The position numbers and the translations under genes are program-made. A stretch of DNA of 64,000 nucleotides from Dendrophyllia cribrosa (taxonomy: Eukaryota; Cnidaria; Anthozoa; Scleractinia; Dendrophylliidae), in the NCBI GenBank assembly GCA_024195265.1, contig JAJLRJ010000009.1, positions 8,586,791 through 8,650,790 on the forward strand, in the 5' to 3' direction. The notes under the pieces were generated by a model. The model worked only from the letters and a program-made list of their open reading frames with translations, ran no database searches and had not been told where the DNA came from. Below, piece after piece: positions 57,868 through 64,000 of the stretch. Numbering within the stretch: position 1 is the first letter of the stretch; each line of letters begins with the position of its first letter.

Positions 57868-59262
57868 TCCTTTACATCGGAATTTGCACTTCACTTGAGG
57901 TATAGGACGTTACTTAGGGTGGGGGTGACGTTACAGCAGGATCGAGGGAGAAGTAAAATTAGTCGGGGACGTTTCATCAGGTTGGGACATCAATTGTCGT
58001 GGGCAGTATTGCACCTGTAGGACGATTGTACTTGGGATGGGCGACTTTATATCAAGAAAGGGACGTTACACTTGTAGGAAGTCGTGTGTAAAGGTGGAGT
58101 TCTTACGTCAGTAAAAGGGGAATTAAATTACTGTGTTGGGCTAGTTAATTAGTTAAATGAGATGAGAATGTTACTTCAGAATGGGGACATAAATTGAGGA
58201 CGGTGTTGCACCTGACGGAAGACTTTGCTTGGGATGGGTGTTTTTACGTCAGGAGGGGGACTTAAAGTTGACGTTGGGGACGTTTTATTGTATTTAGGGA
58301 GGGTAGCATCATATCAGTAATAGAGACGTTAATTAAGACGAGGAACGTTACATCATCGAAGCCGATAACAAATTTACTTTCGGTGGGTGGTTACCTTAGC
58401 GGAGGACTTTACCCGGAGTAGGAAATATGACATCATGATTGAGTTGAATTCCTGAGAAGTTGGTAGTCCTGCACTTGTCCAAACGAGCCTGTGTTTCGCT
58501 AAGAAAACAATAGATTTGTCCCGCTGGGATAGGGATTAGGGATAGGGGCATTGTTTAAGTGATATATCAATTGTATCGTTCGCCAATCACAGACATCGTT
58601 TGGACAGCTACGACCCCGCTCGAGAAGTTTGTACGTTACTTGAAGTGGACAGCCTTATAGATGGGAGGGTCGATAACTCCGGAATGGGGACGTCATTTGG
58701 GTTGGGAGATGTTTCGACACAGGGGGACGGTACTTGAGGAGGGGACATTACATCTGGTGGGGACAATACATCACATGGGGACTTAACATCATGAGAAAGA
58801 CATTCGAGGAGGTTTACGTTTACGTTGGGGAGGATAACGTCGGGGTTACTTAGGAGGCGGACGATATAAAAGGGGTGTGGGGTTTACTTTGGGAAGATAA
58901 TCTAATATCAGGGGTACTTTTCTTGAGGTGGGCGAGGGTAATATTATCATACGGGGATGTTTTATCAGCCGGGGGAGATTTAATTAGAAAGGGTCGTCAG
59001 TTTAGGAGGCAGTCGTAATATCAGTAGGGGCGTCACTAGAGGAGAGGACGTTACTTGATTACATCACGATTTTCAGAGAGGGTTGATATCCTGAGTTTGT
59101 ACGTTACTTGAGGTGGACAGCCTTACATCAAGGGAGGGACGTTAATTCAGGAAGGGTTCGTCACTCGGGTTGAGAGATGTTTCGACATAAGGGGACGGTA
59201 CTTGAGGAGGGAACGTTACATCTGGTGGGGACGGTACATCATATGAGGACTTAACATCATGC
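57868..59262. repeat. Array I block embedded in array II
   Basis: From ACATCGGAATTTGCACTTCA onward this segment follows 52030-53340 in order (GACGTTACAGCAGGATCGAG, CACCTG...GACTTT, GTAAAGGTGG..., GGAGATGTTTCGACA, ATCTGGTGGGGAC). It then drops back into the 74-bp repeat at GCCGGTGACTGATTTTGG. A 161-bp insertion is at 58461-58621. Confidence 0.82.
58461..58621. mobile_element. 161-bp insertion with 7-bp duplication
   Basis: The corresponding array I copy (52953-52975) lacks this segment. GAGAAGT flanks it at 58454-58460 and 58622-58628. TGTCCAAACGA occurs near both ends in inverted orientation, so it is probably a MITE with imperfect ends. Confidence 0.6.
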
Positions 59263-62200
59263 CGGTGACTGATTTTGGTTAGGGGATCTTCCTTCAGGTT
59301 GTGGTCTATTTCTGAATAAGTAATCTTACTTTGTGCGAGGGACTGTTTTTGGGCAGGGGTTCGTCCTTCAGGCTGGGGTCCTCTTCTGCATAAGGAATCT
59401 CAGATTGTGCGTGGGACTGATTTCGGGAAGGAGATCTTCCTTCAGGTTGGGGTCATTTTCTGAAGAAATCTTATTTTGTGCTGGGGACTGATTTTCGGTA
59501 GGGGATCGTTCTTCAGGTTGGGGTCCTCTTCTAAATAAGTAATCTTACTTTGTGCGGGTGACTGATTCTGAGAAGGGCATCTTCTTTAAGGTTGGGGTCT
59601 TTTGAATAAGAGATCTTACTTTGTGTGTGGGATTGATTTTGGGTAGGGGATCTTCTTTCAGGTTGGGGTCCTTTTCTGGATAAGTACCTTATTACATGAA
59701 ATTGTCGCGACACGTTTATTTCGCGATGTTGAGGTGTGCATATTTCGCGACACTTTTTGTATTTTGAATCACTTAAATTTCGCGTTTTTGAGTTAGACAC
59801 AATTTATTTCCTTGGCAATGTTATTCAACATGTGCTTAAATTAGATCAAACGAATTTATCAAAGGTCAGAAATAACGTCAAAATTACCAACAAAACCGCA
59901 ACGGTTGGACTACATGTCAACAGTAACAACAAAGCAGTTTATGGTTATTCGTAAATTATTGATCTTGGCCAATTGTTGACCACAATATTCAATATTCAAT
60001 GTTCGGACTCGGAAGAAAAAATGATACCGTTTAGTAACACAGTGCCGTTTAGAAACATATGTACAAGTCTCGCGAGTTATTAGTGTAAATGTCTTGATAT
60101 GGATCAACAAAATAGTTAAAAATATGATTTTGTAAACGTTTCAATGGTAATAAACTCGTTCTTTCTTGATTATTGACATAAGGGAGTCACTTAATTTTCG
60201 CGTCATGTTATGTTCGCGTCACTTTAATTTCGCGATTTCTTTTAAATCGCGAAATTCGGGACATTAACGTGTGGCGAAAGATTCTTGTAATAAGGTAATC
60301 TTAAATTGTGCTTTGGACTGATTTTGAAAGGGAATCGTCATTCAGGTTGGGGTTCTTTTCGGAATAACTAATCTTACTTTTTGCAAGGGACTTATTTTGG
60401 GTAGGGGATCGTCCTTTAGGTTGGGGTCCTTTTCTGCATAAGTAATCTATTTTTGTGCGGGGAGCGATTTTGGGAAGGGGATCGTCCTTCAGATTGGTGT
60501 CCTTTACTGAATAAGTAATCACACTTTGTGCGGGGGACTGATTTTGGGTAGGGGATCTTCCTTCTGGCTGGGGTTCTTTTCTAAATATGTTATCTCACTT
60601 TGTTCGGTAAACTGATTTTTGGTAGGGAATCTTCCTTCAGGTTAAAGGTCCTTTCCTGAATAAGGAATCTTACTTTGTGCTGGCGACTGATTTTGGGAAG
60701 GGGACGATCCTTTAGGTTGGAGTCCTTTTCTGCATAAGGCATCTCAATTTATGCCGGTTTTAGGTAGGGGATCTTCCTTCAGGTTGGGGTCATTTTCTCA
60801 ATAAGTAATCTTACTCTGTGCGGGTGACTAATTTTAGGTAGGAGATCGTCCTTCACGTTGGGGTCTTTTCTACATAAGGAATCTTACATTGTGGGTTAGA
60901 CTGATTTTGGGAAGGGGATCTTCCTTCTGGTTTGGGTCCTTTTCTGAATAAGGAATCTCACTTTGTGCAAGTGGCTGATTTTGGGTAGGGGATCGTCCTT
61001 TAGGTTGGGGTCCTTTTCTGCATAAGGAATCTTATTTTGTGCGAGGGACTGATTTTGGGAAGGGGATCTTCCTTTAGGTTGGGGTGCTTTACTGAATAAG
61101 TAATCTCACTTTGTGCGGGGGACTGATTTTGGGTAGGGGATCTTCCTTCAGGCTGGGGTCCTTTTCTGAATAAGTAATCTTACCTTGTGCGAGGGACCGA
61201 TTTTTGTAAGGAGATCGTCCTTTAGGTTTGGGGTCCTTTTCTTCATAAGGAATCTCACTTTGTCCCCGGGAACTGATTTTGGGTATGGAATCTTCGTTCA
61301 GGTGAAAGGTCCTTTTCTGAATAAGGATTCTTACTTTGTGCCGGGGACTGATTTTGGGAAGGGGACCATCCTTTAGGTTGGAGTCAGTAACTGCATAAGG
61401 AATCTCACTTTGTACCGGGGACCGGTTTTTGGTAGGGGATTTTCCTTCAGGTTGGGGTCCTTTTCTGAATAAAGAATCTTACTTTGTGCCGGGGACTGAT
61501 TTTGGGTAGGGGATCATCCTTCAGGCTGGCGTCCTTTTCTGAAAAAGGAATCTTACTTTGTCCGGGGGACTGATTTTGGGTAGGGAATCTTTTATTCACG
61601 TTGGGGTCGTTTTCTGAATAAGGAATCTTACTTTGTGCCGGTGACTTATTTTGGGTAGGGGATCGTCATTCAGGTTGGGGTACTTTTCTCAATAACGAAT
61701 CTTAGTTTTGTGCGAGAGGCCGATTTTGGGTAGGGGTTCGTCCTTCAGGTTGCGGTCCTTTTCTGCAAAAGTTATCTCACTTTGTGCGTTGAACTAATTT
61801 TGGATAGGAGATCGTCCTTCATTTAGGGATCCTTTTCTGAATAAGTAATCTCACTTTGTGCAGGGGACTGATTTTGGGTAGGGGATATTCCTTCAAGTTG
61901 GGGTCCATTTCTGAATAAGTAATCTTACTTTGTGGGAGGGACTGATTTTGGGTTGGGGTTCGCTCTTCAAGTTTGGGTGCTTTTCTGCATAAGAAATCTT
62001 ACTCTGCGAGGGGGACCGATTTTGAGAAGGGGATATTCCTTCAGGTTAGGGTCCTTTTCTGAATAATGAATTTTACTTTATGCGGGGAACCGATTTTGGG
62101 TAGGGATCTTCCTTCAGATGGACGACCTTTTTATGGGAATCTTATTTTATATGTGGGACCATTTTAGGTGGGAAATCTTACTTCAGGTTGACGGTTTTGG

Positions 62201-62730
62201 TTAGGGAATTTTACGGGCAATCTTACTTCTGCTGGGACGGTAAATTTTCTGATCGGGTATGTTACTGATGGCAAGGACTGATTTTAGCTGAAGAATTTTA
62301 CTGCTGGTAGGCGACCTTTTTAAGGGAATTTTACTTTGCGCGAGGGACCGATTTTGGCAAGGAGTCTAACTATAGGTGAAAAGTTTTGGCAAGGGGAGTT
62401 TACTTTGTGTGGGGGGACCGTTTCAGTGTACAGAAATCTTATTTCAGTTGAGTGGCCCTTTTAAGAGATTCTTGCTTGGTGTGGGTGACCGTTTTTTCGG
62501 GTAGGAAATCGTTTTTGGGTAGCAAATTTCATTTTTGTTTTGATGAGGGACGTTTTTGGCATATGTAAATTTACGTTGTGTGAATTGTGTGGGGGACCGT
62601 TTTTGGTAAGGGGTATCTCGTGTCATGTGAGCGCCCTATTTAACGGAATCTTACTCTGTGTGGGATAGTGTTTTGGGGTGGCAAATATTACTTTAGTTGA
62701 CCCTTTTTGGCATAGAAAGGCGGTTTTTAT
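59263..62730. repeat. Satellite array II, second block: 74-bp repeat, decaying at right edge
   Basis: Same 74-bp unit as 55691-57867, roughly 35 units once the MITE at 59687 is removed. From about 62100 the units lose register (GGGACCGATTTTGGCAAGG, TTTACTTTGTGTGGGGG) and merge into unique sequence. Confidence 0.88.
59687..60295. mobile_element. MITE with CCTTATTACA ends and TA duplication, in array II
   Basis: The ends CCTTATTACATGAA and TTCTTGTAATAAGG are inverted copies, flanked by TA at 59685-59686 and 60296-60297. Neighbouring repeat units give the empty site AAGTAATC, so the TA duplication is directly shown. TTTCGCG/CGCGAAA motifs crowd both arms. A TA target fits a Tc1/mariner-type transposase. 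The short ORFs inside are not supported. Confidence 0.88.
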
Positions 62731-62959
62731 GGTGGTCGGGGCCAAAAGGTTTCGAAATTCTGTGGTAATTGAGAACGATAATTTTGCGACAAAGATACAA
62801 TAAGTATTGTTATGAAACATTTTTAAGAGGAATTCATTTCTGGAATATGTTGTAATCAGACTCGAGTTAATAGTATAAAGCAGCAATGACGGGTTTCTTA
62901 CTTTCTAATAGAGATGATCCAACATATACATATAGTTCGTAAAATAAATATTTCAGACG

Positions 62960-63138
62960 TTTGGCCCGCCTGAAAATTTTAGCCCGCTTAGCTTAAACCG
63001 GGCTAGAAATATCAGACCGGGCTGAACCTTTTTTCATGAAATCGAAAACGTCTTTTTAAGACGATTTGTTCAAGAAGCTGGGTAGAAATTTTAGCCCCCC
63101 TGGCCGGACTGGAAATTTCTACCCGGGCTGAAATTCGC
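62960..63138. repeat. Repeat of AGCCCGG / CCGGGCT motifs
   Basis: TTTTAGCCCGC, AACCGGGCTAGAAAT, GACCGGGCTGAA, GGTAGAAATTTTAGCCC and CTACCCGGGCTGAAATT form a loosely palindromic element. The remaining 63139-64000 has two overlapping short ORFs (from 63249 and 63328) with no recognised similarity; I see no gene there. Confidence 0.5.
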
Positions 63139-64000
63139 CATGCAATCGGCCTCTTAGTAATAACAACCATATGACTGCGAGCGCAATTTAGGATTTACAC
63201 TTAAAAATATATTTGCAATAATATCAAACTTGCGCAAGCCTAATAGTAATGATCTGCTGTATTATGCGCAGCAGTTTAATATACCATATCTTATTATATC
63301 ATATGACTGAAAAACAATTGACATTCTGTGTATCAGTGGAATTGTTTAGGAGCGTTTTTTTACGGGTTACCCCGAAATACTGGACAACATTTTCAAACGC
63401 GGCTTTCCTACGTTTTAGTATACTTGAATAACCTTTTCGAATGTTCGTGTAACGTAGAATTTGGCCGTCTTCTAATGTTTGGATTAATGGCAAGTATCAC
63501 TTATTTTGCACCAAAAGTAATCGCATTTCATTGCAAATTAAACGTGAATATATTTGCTGTCGACAAGTCAGAATGAAGTAATTTTTCCGTCATATGCATG
63601 ATATGAAATATTTGTTCATAAATAAAGCCAGGAGTTAAATACCCGACGCAGTCAGTGGGACAAGCGCCATTTCTTTGTAAATCGTCGTCAAAGCTTTAAG
63701 TAATGTTGGACTCGTATTAGCCAGTGAGAAATCCCACAAGCATCGGCGATAGCATTCGTCATGCTTCTTTTTTTTTTAATTGAGGTTCGTCAAAAGATCG
63801 ATAGAAGTCTGTTCTGCCGACTGGAGAGCAGCAAATTGAAAAAGCTTGCTTTATATTTTTATTGCAATAATGATGTAAATATTAAATTTTAGTTTATTGG
63901 CAGAATACCTGTTTCCTTTTTGTTCGTTTCTTTTATTCGTTAATTTTTAACGTTTAGTTTAGCGCCTGTATCGACAGGCCTAGATGAAAAACACGATGCA

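Noticed and set aside
57021..57894. Minus-strand ORFs with repeated KGPQPE...SPTQNQS units
   Set aside because: They translate the 74-bp repeat, which is not a multiple of three. No start context, splice structure or frame conservation supports a protein.

Overview
The window is nuclear DNA from an animal, most likely an anthozoan cnidarian such as a stony coral. Its genes have short exons with GT-AG introns. It is AT-rich and crowded with short palindromic DNA transposons (MITEs), a tRNA-derived SINE, and decayed Penelope-like, non-LTR and LTR retroelement pieces that, from memory, resemble those of coral genomes. The taxon call is inference; no marker gene settles it.

Region 1 (1-22.7 kb, + strand) is the 3' part of a SLC38A10-type amino acid transporter gene. 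Nine exons, whose phases all agree, encode the last ~563 residues: the late membrane segments with the family block LALTGATMG, then a long charged tail. The gene starts upstream of the window. Its introns carry an antisense SWIM zinc-finger ORF running off the left edge, at least ten MITEs, a 17-bp tandem repeat, and a 6.5-kb composite repeat made of ~1.55-kb units alternating with 43-bp minisatellite blocks.

Region 2 (22.7-29.9 kb) is intergenic: MITEs, a broken reverse transcriptase split by a MITE, an LTR-retrotransposon gag relic and a SINE.

Region 3 (29.9-48.7 kb, + strand) is the most unusual part. Two tandem modules each begin with a near-identical 21-codon ATG exon, followed by phase 1-1 exons of 47-48 codons encoding one repeated motif (2 repeats in module A, 4 in module B). 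About 5 kb downstream a nine-exon gene starts with a large exon, also entered in phase 1. It continues through four phase 0-0 exons built around the motif NG-x-YDRE and ends in a forkhead domain whose closest family by eye is FoxO. The exon phases allow module B and the forkhead gene to form one 1006-codon gene; from its own ATG the forkhead gene is 796 codons. Whether they are joined, or the modules are alternative starts or separate small genes, cannot be settled from sequence.

Region 4 (49.1-62.7 kb) is a ~13.5-kb G-rich satellite field: a degenerate ~18-bp repeat (array I) passing into a 74-bp repeat (array II). The 74-bp unit reads as four diverged ~18-bp subunits, so array II looks like a higher-order repeat grown from array I. 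MITEs have inserted into it, and one ~1.4-kb block of array I lies inside array II. The last 1.3 kb holds a repeat and no recognisable gene.
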